A stretch of DNA of 64,000 bases, from NCBI GenBank assembly GCA_965194375.1, contig CBDAEL010000002.1. One strand, given 5' to 3'. The stretch is from Tabrizicola_A aquatica. GTDB lineage: Bacteria; Pseudomonadota; Alphaproteobacteria; Rhodobacterales; Rhodobacteraceae. Positions 43,843 through 52,153 of this stretch are shown piece by piece. The notes under the pieces are model-generated. The model had not been told where the DNA came from. It did no database searches and worked only from the letters and a program-made list of their open reading frames with translations. Both the position numbers and the translations under genes were made by a program. Within the stretch, counting starts at the first letter, position 1. Each line of letters opens with the position of its first letter.

Positions 43843-43860
43843 GTGCTCTCTTGATGCTGG

Positions 43861-44619
43861 TCAGGCCAGCGTCACCTCGGCGCTGCCGATACCGTCGATC
43901 TCAACGGCGACCACATCCCCTGCTTTCACCGGACGGACCCCGAGCGAAGTGCCGACCGCGATGACATCGCCGGGCATCAGCGTCATGTCTTGTGACAGGT
44001 GCTGCACGATCTCTGCCGGGGAAAAGATCATGTCCGAAGCGGGGTAAGACTGCCGCTCGCGCCCATTGACCAGCGTGCGGATCGTCAGGTCGCGCCAGTC
44101 AAGGCCGGTCGCGATGCTGGGGCCGATGACGCCAAAGCCGTCAAAGCCCTTGGCGCGGCTCCACTGGGCAAAGGCGGGGTCGGCGTTCAGAATGTCCAAG
44201 GATGTCAGATCATTGATGCAGGTGTAGCCATAGATCGCGGCTTCGGCCTCGGCCAAGCTTACGTTGCGGCAGGGGGTGCCGATCACCACGCCCAACTCGC
44301 CCTCAAAGATCACGCGGCCCGCTTGGGGGGGAAGGGTCACGGTGGCACCATGGCCGACGACCGAGCTGTCGGGTTTCAGGAACCACAGGGGTGCTGCGGG
44401 GATGGCCAGACCGTTCTTTTCGGCGGCGGCATGGTAGTTGTTCCACAGCCCAATAAACTTGCCGGGCTGACAGGGGGCCAAAAGGGTGGCGCCGTCCAAC
44501 GCCTCCAGCGGCCCAGCTGGGGTGGTGCTGCCAAAGCCCGCCATCGGCTGCAGGCCGGTGTCGGTCAACATGCCGGACAGAGTGCGCCCATCTGCGGTTT
44601 GAATGCGGCCCCAAGCCAT
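43861..44619 (-). CDS. Fumarylacetoacetate hydrolase-superfamily protein (1)
   Basis: 252 residues, FAH C-terminal fold. FIGLWNNYHAAAEKNGL, WFLKPDSSVVGHGATV, GRVIFEGELGVVIGTPCRNV (Glu-x-Glu metal site), YGYTCINDLTSLD and the closing MPGDVIAVGTSLGVRPVKAGDVVAVEI. The superfamily hydrolyses C-C bonds of acylpyruvates or decarboxylates 2-oxo acids with Mg2+ or Mn2+; the substrate here is unknown. AGGAGA precedes ATG 44619. 78 nt downstream of icd on the same strand, so possibly cotranscribed with it. Confidence 0.87.
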   Translation of the reverse strand: MAWGRIQTADGRTLSGMLTDTGLQPMAGFGSTTPAGPLEALDGATLLAPCQPGKFIGLWNNYHAAAEKNGLAIPAAPLWFLKPDSSVVGHGATVTLPPQAGRVIFEGELGVVIGTPCRNVSLAEAEAAIYGYTCINDLTSLDILNADPAFAQWSRAKGFDGFGVIGPSIATGLDWRDLTIRTLVNGRERQSYPASDMIFSPAEIVQHLSQDMTLMPGDVIAVGTSLGVRPVKAGDVVAVEIDGIGSAEVTLA

Positions 44620-44697
44620 GTGTCGTCTCCTATCGTTGCGGGCCGTGCCGACAGGTTCCGGCCCTGACGCGCGGGGCATCAGGGCCGGAGGCTGTGA

Positions 44698-46920
44698 TCA
44701 GGCCAGAATCTCGACGAGGGTTTTCGACGGCCGCATCACGGCGACGGTCTTGGCCTCATCGGTGTGGTAATAGCCGCCCAGATCCACTGGCTTGCCCTGA
44801 CCTGCGGCCAGTTCGGCCAAGATCTTGGCTTCATTCGCGACCAGCGCCTTGGCGATGGGGGCGAAATGCGCGGCCAGTTCGGCGCTTTCGGTTTGCGCTG
44901 CCAAAGCCTGCGCCCAGTAAAGCGCAAAGTAGAAATGGCTGTCGCGGTTGTCGGTCTGGCCCACGCGGCCTTGCGGCGATTTGTCGTGATCCAAGACACC
45001 TTGGGTCGCGGCATCCACGGCCTTGCCCAAGACGCGGGCCTTTGCGTTGCCTTTGACATCGGCCAGGAATTTCAGGCTTTCGCCCAAGGCGCAGAACTCG
45101 CCCAAGGAATCCCAGCGCAGGTGGTTTTCTTCGACCAGCTGCTGCACGTGCTTGGGTGCCGAGCCGCCCGCACCGGTTTCAAAGAGGCCCCCGCCGTTCA
45201 TCAGCTTCACGATCGACAGCATCTTGGCCGAGGTGCCAAGCTCCAAGATCGGGAAAAGGTCGGTCAGATAGTCGCGCAGCACGTTGCCGGTAACGGCGAT
45301 GGAAGTTTCACCCTTGCGGATGGTTTCCAGCGACAGACGCGTCGCCTCGCGCGGGGCGAGGATCTGGAACTTGTGCGCAACCCCGGCAGCGGCAAGGATC
45401 GGGGTGACATACTTGATAAGCTCGGCGTCATGGGCGCGGGAAGCGTCCAGCCAGAAGATTGCCTGACAGCCCTCGGCCTTTTGACGGTCAATCGCCAGAC
45501 GAACCCAATCTTCGATCGGTGCCTTGCGGGTGGAGGCGGCGCGCCAGATGTCGCCCTTCTCCACATTGTGCTGATGCAACACATCGCCATTCGCCGCGAT
45601 CATCCGCACAACGCCGTCGGCGGCGATTTCAAAGGTGGTGGGGTGCGAGCCGTACTCTTCGGCCTTTTGCGCCATCAGGCCGATGTTCTGCACCGTTCCG
45701 GCAGTGGCAGGATTCAGCGCGCCTGTCTTTTTGAAGTACGCGATCGTCTCGTCATAGACGGCTGCGTAAGAGCTGTCGGGGATGACGCAATTGGTGTCAG
45801 CGGCCTTGCCATCCGGGCCCCAGCCCTTACCGCCAGCCCGAATGAGCGCGGGAATCGAAGCGTCGACGATCACATCCGAGGGCACGTGCAGGTTGCTGAT
45901 GCCCTTCTCGGAATTGACCATATACAATGGCGCGCGGTCGGCGATGGTGGCGGCGATGTCCGCCTCAACCGCAGCGTGGTTCGGCATGGCGGCCACGCGT
46001 TCCATCATGGCACCAAGGCCCGAGTTCGCATCAACGCCGGCTGCCGCCAGTGCGGCACCGTGCTTTTCAAACACGGGGGCCAAGAACACCTTGACCGCAT
46101 GGCCGAAGATGATCGGGTCCGAGACCTTCATCATCGTGGCCTTCAGGTGGATCGAGAACAAAACGCCCTTGGCCTTGGAGGCGGCGACCTGCTCGGTCAG
46201 AAACGCCTGCAGCGCCTTGGCCGACATGAAGGTGCAATCCACCACGGTGCCCGCGGGGTATTTGATCCCGTCTTTCAGCACGGTGACCGTGCCATCCTTG
46301 GCCACATGTTCGATGCGCGCCGCACCGGCCTGTGCATCGGAGAGCGTGAGCGAGGTTTCATTCGAGCGGAAATCACCCGCTGACATGGTGGAGACATGGG
46401 TTTTGCTGTCAGCCGACCACGTGCCCATCGAATGGGGGTTGGCCATCGCATAGTTCTTCACCGCCACAGCGGCGCGGCGGTCCGAGTTGCCTTCGCGCAG
46501 AACCGGGTTCACTGCCGAGCCCTTGACGGCATCATAGCGGCGGCGGTTTTCCTTTTCGGCGTCGGTCGCCGGGTTTTCGGGGTAGTCGGGCAGGTTATAG
46601 CCCTGCGACTGCAATTCCTTGACGGCAGCAATCAGCTGCGGGGCCGAGGCCGAGATATTGGGCAGTTTGATGACGTTGGCATGCGGGGTGGTCACCAGCG
46701 CGCCCAGTTCGGCCAGATCGTCCGACTGGCGCAGGTTTTCCGGCAGGCGGTCGGAAAAAGCGGCGATGATCCGTCCCGCGAGTGAGATGTCGCGCGTCCC
46801 GATGGAAACCCCGGCTGCCGCAGCAAAGGTGCGGATGATTGGCAAAAGCGAAGCCGAAGCCAGCTGCGGAGCTTCGTCAACCTTGGTGACGATGATATCA
46901 GGTTGGGTCGGGTTGGTCAT
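44698..46920 (-). CDS. icd: NADP-dependent isocitrate dehydrogenase, monomeric type
   Basis: 740 residues, the monomeric (IDH-II) family, unrelated in length to the 45-kDa dimeric enzyme. Features include NPVLREGNSDRRAA, KNYAMANPHSMGTWSADSKTHV, SLHLKATMMKVSDPIIFGHAV, ILAAAGVAHKFQILAPREATRLSLETI and the C-terminal GGGLFETGAGGSAPKHVQQLVEENHLRWDSLGEF. It converts isocitrate to 2-oxoglutarate with NADP+. ATG 46920 (MTNPTQPDI) has AAAGG 8 nt upstream; a TTG at 46938 is rejected. Confidence 0.95.
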   Translation of the reverse strand: MTNPTQPDIIVTKVDEAPQLASASLLPIIRTFAAAAGVSIGTRDISLAGRIIAAFSDRLPENLRQSDDLAELGALVTTPHANVIKLPNISASAPQLIAAVKELQSQGYNLPDYPENPATDAEKENRRRYDAVKGSAVNPVLREGNSDRRAAVAVKNYAMANPHSMGTWSADSKTHVSTMSAGDFRSNETSLTLSDAQAGAARIEHVAKDGTVTVLKDGIKYPAGTVVDCTFMSAKALQAFLTEQVAASKAKGVLFSIHLKATMMKVSDPIIFGHAVKVFLAPVFEKHGAALAAAGVDANSGLGAMMERVAAMPNHAAVEADIAATIADRAPLYMVNSEKGISNLHVPSDVIVDASIPALIRAGGKGWGPDGKAADTNCVIPDSSYAAVYDETIAYFKKTGALNPATAGTVQNIGLMAQKAEEYGSHPTTFEIAADGVVRMIAANGDVLHQHNVEKGDIWRAASTRKAPIEDWVRLAIDRQKAEGCQAIFWLDASRAHDAELIKYVTPILAAAGVAHKFQILAPREATRLSLETIRKGETSIAVTGNVLRDYLTDLFPILELGTSAKMLSIVKLMNGGGLFETGAGGSAPKHVQQLVEENHLRWDSLGEFCALGESLKFLADVKGNAKARVLGKAVDAATQGVLDHDKSPQGRVGQTDNRDSHFYFALYWAQALAAQTESAELAAHFAPIAKALVANEAKILAELAAGQGKPVDLGGYYHTDEAKTVAVMRPSKTLVEILA

Positions 46921-47052
46921 GGTCAGGCCTTTGTCCAAAGAGCGATTGTCAGGGCGGATTCGCCGCCTTTTGCCGCATTGCGGCGTGAAAGAACAGCGCT
47001 ACCCTAAAGCGATTGGCCGCCGACCGAAAGCGACAGTATGACTTTCGCGTGC

Positions 47053-47087
47053 GACATTGCGGCGCGAAGGGGCTGCGCCGCAATGTC
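47053..47087 (-). terminator. Strong stem-loop after FAH gene 2
   Basis: gacattgcggcgc and gcgccgcaatgtc make a perfect 13-bp stem with a 9-nt loop, starting 18 nt past the stop of the FAH gene ending at 47105. No T-run is obvious. A partial copy of one arm (cattgcggcg) sits at 46975-46984 near the icd start, suggesting a small repeat family. Confidence 0.6.
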
Positions 47088-47104
47088 TGAGAACTGAACG
47101 GCGC

Positions 47105-47788
47105 TTAAACGACCTTGACCACAAGGTTGCCCAAGCCCTCAATCGAGGCTTCCATCACGTCGCCGCGCACCACGGCCCCCACGCCCGACGGCGTGCCGGA
47201 CATGATGACGTCCCCGGCCTGAAGTTCAAAGTACTCGGACAGATAGGAGATCATTTCCGGCACTTTCCAGATCATCTGGTTCATGTCGCCCTCTTGCTTG
47301 AGCGCGCCATTGACCTTCAGCTCGATCCGGCCGTGATCCTGATGGCCAACCTTTTCGACCGAATGCAGCGGGCCCACCGGGCCGGAACGTTCAAATGCCT
47401 TGCCAATTTCCCACGGACGGCCTTGCTTTTTGGCTTCGCCCTGCAGGTCGCGGCGGGTCATGTCGAGCGAGACAGCATAGCCCCAGACATGGTTCAGTGC
47501 CTGATCCAGCGGAATGTTGGAGCCGCCGGATTTCAGCGCAACGACCAGTTCCACCTCGTGATGCACATCAGAGCTGTGGGGCGGATAGGGGAACTCACCG
47601 GTCGAATCGAGGTTGTTGGGGTTCTTTTGGAAGAAGAACGGCGCCTCACGGTCCGGGTCATGCCCCATCTCGATTGCGTGGGCCGCATAGTTGCGACCGA
47701 TGCAATAGACGCGGCGCACAGGAAATGCACCGCCGCCACTGACCGGAATCGAGGGCGTTGTCGGAGCGGGAATCACGAAGTCAGGCAT
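47105..47788 (-). CDS. Fumarylacetoacetate hydrolase-superfamily protein (2), fumarylpyruvate hydrolase-like
   Basis: 227 residues, the short FAH form like bacterial fumarylpyruvate hydrolases and acylpyruvases. RRVYCIGRNYAAHAIEMG, PFFFQKNPNNL, YPPHSSDVHHEVELVVAL (metal-binding Glu-x-Glu region, HHEVEL), YAVSLDMTRRDLQ, GKAFERSGPVGPL and GDVIMSGTPSGVGAVVRGDVMEA. Known members cleave fumarylpyruvate or other acylpyruvates; the exact substrate is undecided. It is divergent from the GntR regulator and shares its control region, so it may belong to the same regulon as the ABC/ligase cassette. Confidence 0.88.
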   Translation of the reverse strand: MPDFVIPAPTTPSIPVSGGGAFPVRRVYCIGRNYAAHAIEMGHDPDREAPFFFQKNPNNLDSTGEFPYPPHSSDVHHEVELVVALKSGGSNIPLDQALNHVWGYAVSLDMTRRDLQGEAKKQGRPWEIGKAFERSGPVGPLHSVEKVGHQDHGRIELKVNGALKQEGDMNQMIWKVPEMISYLSEYFELQAGDVIMSGTPSGVGAVVRGDVMEASIEGLGNLVVKVV

Positions 47789-47832
47789 GTCTTACCTCTT
47801 GCAGGACGGGGTGGAGCGGACCCTATCGCAGC

Positions 47833-47952
47833 GATTGGTCCAAATCAATCCTGATCCTGTCGCATTTTCGCGCATTTTTCAGACCAATTTCTGATTGATT
47901 GGGGCAATCATAGGGTGTATCCATGTAAATCTGTGAAAATTGGTTGACCAAT
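47833..47952. promoter_or_regulatory. Candidate GntR operators between FAH gene 2 and the regulator
   Basis: The divergent 178-bp region is AT-rich. ATTGGT-TG-ACCAAT at 47939-47952 is a 6-bp inverted repeat matching the TGGT..ACCA form of FadR-type operators. A related TTGGTCCAA element is near 47834 and ACCAATT near 47883. Several copies suggest cooperative binding by the regulator encoded downstream. Confidence 0.5.
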
Positions 47953-47966
47953 GTAAGGAATGGTTG

Positions 47967-48653
47967 ATGTCACACCAGGCATCTCAAGATCTTGATCCGG
48001 TGGCGCGGCTGCGGTCGTTCATCGTGGAGGGAGGTCATCCGCGCGGCGGCCGTTTGCCGCCCGAACGGCATTTGACCGAAGAACTTGGCATGACTCGCAC
48101 CACCCTGCGCAAGGCGCTCGATTCGCTGGAGCGCGATGGTCTGATCTGGCGCCATGTCGGCAAGGGCACCTTCATCTCGGATGACGCTGCGCCCAATGCC
48201 CCCAGCACTGCGATGTCGGAGCTTGGCCGTCAACTCACACCGTTTCGGATGATGCGTGCCCGTTTGGCGATTGAGCCTGCGATTGCGCGTGAGGCGGCGG
48301 TCAATGCCTCGGGTGAAGCATTGCAGCGTATGCAGCGCGCGATTGACCGCGCCAAGGCGGCCACCACGTGGAATGAATACGAAACCCAAGACGATCTTTT
48401 CCACCGGGCCGTGGCGGAAGCCAGCGACAATCTGCTGCTGCTGACGCTGTTCGACCAGCTGAACGACGTGCGCCGGGCTGTCGCTTGGGGCAGCGTGACG
48501 CGCGAAACGGTGCAGCCCTCGGCCAACCATTCCAGCTTTGCCGAGCATGACGAGATTGCCGCTGCAATCGCCAACCGCGACGCTGGCGCCGCCTATGAGG
48601 CGATGCGTCGGCATCTGGGGTCGGTCGCCAAGCGGCTTTTTGGCGAGGTTTGA
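47967..48653 (+). CDS. GntR family transcriptional regulator (FCD type)
   Basis: 228 residues. Winged helix in residues about 12-70 (GGRLPPERHLTEELGMTRTTLRKALDSLERDGLIWRHVGKGTFI), then an FCD ligand domain (AIEPAIAREAAVNASGE; YETQDDLFHRAVAEASDNLLLLTLFDQLNDVRRAVAW; HDEIAAAIANRDAGAAYEAMRRHL) with histidine and aspartate residues that bind metal and carboxylate effectors in this family. ATG 47967 has AAGGA 7 nt upstream; an ATG-like start at 47940 is rejected because it falls within the inverted repeat. Precedes the ABC/ligase operon by 91 nt and is probably its regulator. Confidence 0.9.
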   Translation: MSHQASQDLDPVARLRSFIVEGGHPRGGRLPPERHLTEELGMTRTTLRKALDSLERDGLIWRHVGKGTFISDDAAPNAPSTAMSELGRQLTPFRMMRARLAIEPAIAREAAVNASGEALQRMQRAIDRAKAATTWNEYETQDDLFHRAVAEASDNLLLLTLFDQLNDVRRAVAWGSVTRETVQPSANHSSFAEHDEIAAAIANRDAGAAYEAMRRHLGSVAKRLFGEV

Positions 48654-48744
48654 CGACGAGACAGACGAAACCGCCGGGGACCGGACACCACGAAGCCTGC
48701 CCCGGTAAAACTAGAAGTAACAAGATTTCTCAGGGAGGAGAATC

Positions 48745-49707
48745 ATGAAGACCTTCTTTGCTAAGCTCGCCAGTGTCGCCCTTGCGACCTCTGTGCTTGT
48801 GTCGGCCGCGCAGGCCGAAACCATCCGCATCGCGTTGGCTGAGCCGCCGTCGGATGAAATGGCCGCTTTCTTCGTGGCGCTAGATCGCGCCAAGGCGAAC
48901 GGGGTGGACTATGAATGGACCGCCTTCGCCGAAGAAGAACTGGCCATTCAGGCTGTTCTGAGCGGCGATATGGATATCGCCTTTGGTACGCCCTATGCCG
49001 CCATGCAGCGGTCCAAGGCTCCGGTTCGGATCATCTTCCAGCTGTCGCGTCTGGTGTTCTTCCCGGTGACCACGAAAGAGTTCAGCACTTTGAAGGACCT
49101 TGATGGTCAGCCGATCATGCTGCACTCGCGTGGCGGCGGCACCGATGCGATCGCCAACGTGATTGAAGACCGCGAAGGCATCACCTTTGGTGAGCGCTCC
49201 TATGTGCCGGGCTCGGGCAACCGCGTGGCGGCCATGCTGGCCGGTCAGGCGAACGCGACGATCCTTGACCTGTCGAACCGCAACAAGATCATCGCCGAAG
49301 CAGGCGACAAGTTCAACTCGCTGCCGATGTTCGAAGTGCTGGCCAGCGACGAGGCTCTGTTTGCCAACCTCGACTGGATCAAAGAAAACGAAGCGGCTGT
49401 GAACACGCTGGTCGCGGCGCTGCACAGCACCTGGGCGGACATGGCGAAAGACCCGACCATCATCTCCAAGCAGACCGACCCGAATGGCCCGATTGGCCAG
49501 CTTCCGGCCGAAGTTCTGGCCGAGCTGGACGGGTTCTACACCGAAGCGGTTGCGGGCGGCCTTTATGACCCGAACGGCGGCGGTCGTGAAGCCGCAGCTG
49601 CCGACATGGAATGGTATTCGGAAGCGGGCCAGCTGGATGGCGACCCGTCGACGCTGAACGCCGATGATTTCTGGTACTTCGCTCCGCTTGACGCGGCGAT
49701 GCAGTAA
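48745..49707 (+). CDS. NMT1/SsuA-type ABC transporter substrate-binding protein
   Basis: 320 residues. The signal peptide ends AAQA (about residue 24). The mature domain is of the NMT1/SsuA/TauA fold: ETIRIALAEPPSDEMAAFFVAL, WTAFAEEELAIQAVLSGDMDIAFGTPYAAMQRSKAPVRII, DLDGQPIMLHSRGGGTDAIANVIEDREGI and GSGNRVAAMLAGQANATILDL. The family binds sulfonates, thiamine precursors, nitrate and various carboxylates, so the ligand is open. AGGGAGGAG before ATG 48745 is a strong ribosome site. A stable hairpin follows the gene. Confidence 0.88.
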   Translation: MKTFFAKLASVALATSVLVSAAQAETIRIALAEPPSDEMAAFFVALDRAKANGVDYEWTAFAEEELAIQAVLSGDMDIAFGTPYAAMQRSKAPVRIIFQLSRLVFFPVTTKEFSTLKDLDGQPIMLHSRGGGTDAIANVIEDREGITFGERSYVPGSGNRVAAMLAGQANATILDLSNRNKIIAEAGDKFNSLPMFEVLASDEALFANLDWIKENEAAVNTLVAALHSTWADMAKDPTIISKQTDPNGPIGQLPAEVLAELDGFYTEAVAGGLYDPNGGGREAAAADMEWYSEAGQLDGDPSTLNADDFWYFAPLDAAMQ

Positions 49708-49722
49708 TCCTGACCTGATACC

Positions 49723-49757
49723 GCTGCCGGCGCAGTCTGCGCCGGCAGCATTTTCCC
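49723..49757 (+). terminator. Intra-operon hairpin after the binding-protein gene
   Basis: gctgccggcgca and tgcgccggcagc form a 12-bp perfect stem with a gtc loop, followed by attttcc. It separates the binding-protein gene from the first permease gene, an arrangement that keeps binding-protein mRNA in excess over membrane-protein mRNA by partial termination or 3'-end protection. Confidence 0.72.
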
Positions 49758-49811
49758 CCGCATTCAGGCCCCCTTGTTCGGGCCGCAGCATTCAGACGGA
49801 ACCGAAACCTG

Positions 49812-50573
49812 ATGAAGCACCGTCCCCTTCTTCTGAAACTCTTGTCCGCCGCGCTGGTCTTTGGCGCGTGGGAAATCGCTGGCCGGGTGCCGATCAGCTA
49901 TTCCTTCCCGACCTTTCTGGAATCCATGAGCGCCTTGCTCGCCATGGCTTTGGATGGAACCTTGTTCGTCGCCTATGGCGAAACCCTGCGGCCTTTGGTG
50001 GTTGGGGTGACGATTTCGGCTGTGTTCGGCATTGGCATGGGCCTGTGGATCGGCCTGAGCCGGGGCTTTGAATGGCTGTTCTCGCCCATCTTCATCGTGG
50101 CTCAAGCCGCGCCCTTGGCAGCGCTGATCCCCATTCTTGTGATGGTCTACGGCATTGGCCTGACCTCCAAGGTCTTTGTGGTGTGCATCATGGCCATGCC
50201 CGTGATCGTTCTCAACACCGCCTCGGCCGTGCGCAACACGCCCGGATCTTTGAAGGAAATGGCGACCTCCTTCTTGGCGCGTGACCGGGATGTGCTGTTG
50301 AAAATCATCCTGCCCGCCGCCTCACCGATGATCTTTTCGGGCCTGCGCCTTGGGGTGTCGGCGGGCTTTATCGGCGCCATTCTGTCGGAGCTGAAAATCA
50401 CCCCGACAGGTGTGGGCGACATCATCACCTACAGCCGGTCGATTGCAGATTATCCCAGCATGTATGCGGCGATTTTCTCGATCATCCTGCTGGCGGTCTT
50501 TTTTCTGAACCTGCTGGAAAAGCTGGAAAACATACTCTTCGAAGGGAACAACCGTGGCTACGCCTCAGATTAA
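49812..50573 (+). CDS. ABC transporter permease 1 of the GntR cassette (SsuC-like)
   Basis: 253 residues, six predicted helices, BPD_transp_1 of the SsuC/TauC group. GETLRPLVVGVTISAVFGIGMGLWIG, SPIFIVAQAAPLAALIPILVMVYGIGLTSKVFVV, EAA-like loop KEMATSFLARDRDVLLKIILPAASPMIFSGLRLGVSAGFIGAILSEL. Start ATG 49812 (MKHRPLLLKLL). Its 3' end overlaps the ATPase gene by 20 nt. It differs in sequence from the second permease at 51356, so the channel is probably a heterodimer. Confidence 0.9.
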   Translation: MKHRPLLLKLLSAALVFGAWEIAGRVPISYSFPTFLESMSALLAMALDGTLFVAYGETLRPLVVGVTISAVFGIGMGLWIGLSRGFEWLFSPIFIVAQAAPLAALIPILVMVYGIGLTSKVFVVCIMAMPVIVLNTASAVRNTPGSLKEMATSFLARDRDVLLKIILPAASPMIFSGLRLGVSAGFIGAILSELKITPTGVGDIITYSRSIADYPSMYAAIFSIILLAVFFLNLLEKLENILFEGNNRGYASD

Positions 50574-51348
50574 GCCTGATACCCGCTCCACCACTGACAG
50601 CGCCGTCTCTGTGCGGAATGTGTCGAAGGTCTATGGCGACGTGCAAGCGCTGAAAGACCTGTCGCTTGAGTTCCCGCGTGGCGAATTGACCTCGCTTTTG
50701 GGGCCGTCGGGCTGTGGCAAGACAACGCTTCTGAAAATTATCGCGGGGCTGTTGCCTGCCACGTCGGGCGAGATTGAGGTGAACGGGGCGACTGTCACAG
50801 GCCCCGGCCCGGATCGGTCCTTCGTGTTTCAGGACTTTGCGCTGTTGCCTTGGGCCAGTGTGATCCGCAACGTGGCCTTCGGGCTGGAGCTGCGCGGTGT
50901 CGCCAAATCTGAGCGTGAGGCGATTGCCGAGAAATACATCCGCGAGGTGGGTCTCTCCGGGTTTGAACAGAAGTTCCCGCATCAGCTTTCGGGCGGCATG
51001 CGCCAGCGTGTCGGCCTTGCGCGGGCGCTGTCGGTGAATGCCGAAGTCTTGCTGCTGGACGAGCCCTTCTCGGCGGTGGACGAACAAACCCGCCGCAAGT
51101 TCCAAGAGGACCTGTTGGAACTGGTCAAGAACGAGAAGAAAACCTTCATCTTCGTGACCCATTCCATCGAAGAGGCGGTCTATGTCTCGGACCAAATCGC
51201 CATTCTCTTGCCGCGGCCAAGCCGGGTGTCTGAGATCATTCGTCCGTCAAGTTTCCGCGACAAAAGCGTGGACAACATTCGCCGGGATCCTGAATACCTC
51301 GACATCGTGGACCGGATCTGGGCCTCGTTGCGCAGCTATGTGGAGTAA
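50554..51348 (+). CDS. ABC transporter ATP-binding protein of the GntR cassette (SsuB/TauB-like)
   Basis: 264 residues from a GTG start at 50554, supported by GAAGGG 7 nt upstream. Walker A GPSGCGKTT, Q-loop FVFQDFALLPWASVIRNV, signature LSGGMRQRVGLARAL, Walker B EVLLLDEPFSAVDEQTRRKFQEDL and H-loop FVTHSIEEAVYVSD. NitT/TauT-type ATPase. Overlaps permease 1 by 20 nt and is followed by permease 2 after 7 nt. Confidence 0.92.
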   Translation: MATPQIKPDTRSTTDSAVSVRNVSKVYGDVQALKDLSLEFPRGELTSLLGPSGCGKTTLLKIIAGLLPATSGEIEVNGATVTGPGPDRSFVFQDFALLPWASVIRNVAFGLELRGVAKSEREAIAEKYIREVGLSGFEQKFPHQLSGGMRQRVGLARALSVNAEVLLLDEPFSAVDEQTRRKFQEDLLELVKNEKKTFIFVTHSIEEAVYVSDQIAILLPRPSRVSEIIRPSSFRDKSVDNIRRDPEYLDIVDRIWASLRSYVE

Positions 51349-51355
51349 CTGAGCG

Positions 51356-52108
51356 ATGCATGTCCTTGGTTACAAGCTTCCTGCCCTGTCCTCACTGATC
51401 CTGTGGGCGCTGTTGTGGGAGGTGATTGGGCAGCTTGAGCTGACCTTCTTCGTCCCGCCGATCTCAGAGGTCTTCGTGACGCTGTTTGCTCTTTTGCCGA
51501 CGCCCGCGTTCCTGAATGCGTTGGGGGTGACAGCGTATACCTTTGTGGCCGGCGTGTTTTTCGCCATCGTGATCGGTATTCCGGTTGGGATCCTGATGGG
51601 CAAGAACCGGGTTCTGGACGAATTGCTGCTGCCTTGGGTGAATATTTTTATCTCGGCCCCGCTGACGGCGCTGGTGCCGGTGCTGATGGTGCTGTTCGGC
51701 TTTGGTGCGCGCACGGTGATCATCACCACCACCCTTTTCGCGATCTGGATCATCATCTTGAACGCGCGGGCGGGGGTGCGGCAGATCAACCGCTCACTGA
51801 TCGAGATGGCGCGCAGTTTCGGCGCCAGCCCTATGGATGCCTTTGTGAAGGTCTACTTCTGGGCCGCCTTGCCGGAAATTCTGGGCGGGGTGCGGATTGG
51901 CGTTATTCGTGCGGTCAAAGGGGTGATCATCGGTCAGCTGCTGATTTCCATCGTCGGCTTTGGTGCCTTGTTCGAGCTTTACGCCAGCAAGTTCCTGATG
52001 GCGGAATTCTGGGCGATTTTGATCGTGCTCTTCGGGCTGGCCTTTGCCTTGTCGGAGTTCCTGGCCTATCTCGAACGCAAAGTATCCTACTATGCAGCGG
52101 CGCGCTAA
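51356..52108 (+). CDS. ABC transporter permease 2 of the GntR cassette
   Basis: 250 residues, six helices, same family as permease 1: LGVTAYTFVAGVFFAIVIGIPVGILMGKN, PWVNIFISAPLTALVPVLMVLFGFGARTVIITTT, EAA loop IEMARSFGASPMDAFVKVYFWAALPEILGGVRIGVIRAVKGVIIGQLL. Having two permeases with one ATPase suggests a heterodimeric pore, whereas classic SsuC/TauC transporters use one. Start ATG 51356; GGAG at about 51342 overlaps the end of the ATPase gene. Confidence 0.9.
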   Translation: MHVLGYKLPALSSLILWALLWEVIGQLELTFFVPPISEVFVTLFALLPTPAFLNALGVTAYTFVAGVFFAIVIGIPVGILMGKNRVLDELLLPWVNIFISAPLTALVPVLMVLFGFGARTVIITTTLFAIWIIILNARAGVRQINRSLIEMARSFGASPMDAFVKVYFWAALPEILGGVRIGVIRAVKGVIIGQLLISIVGFGALFELYASKFLMAEFWAILIVLFGLAFALSEFLAYLERKVSYYAAAR

Positions 52109-52153
52109 CGTCGCTGTATAGACATCGCCGCAGGACTGACAGAAAAGAGATTG

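Noticed and set aside
44764..46383. 539-codon plus-strand open frame opposite icd
   Set aside because: Antisense shadow of the monomeric isocitrate dehydrogenase.
46921..46938. Upstream TTG start extending Icd by six residues
   Set aside because: The ATG at 46920 has an AAAGG 8 nt upstream and gives the normal family N-terminus.
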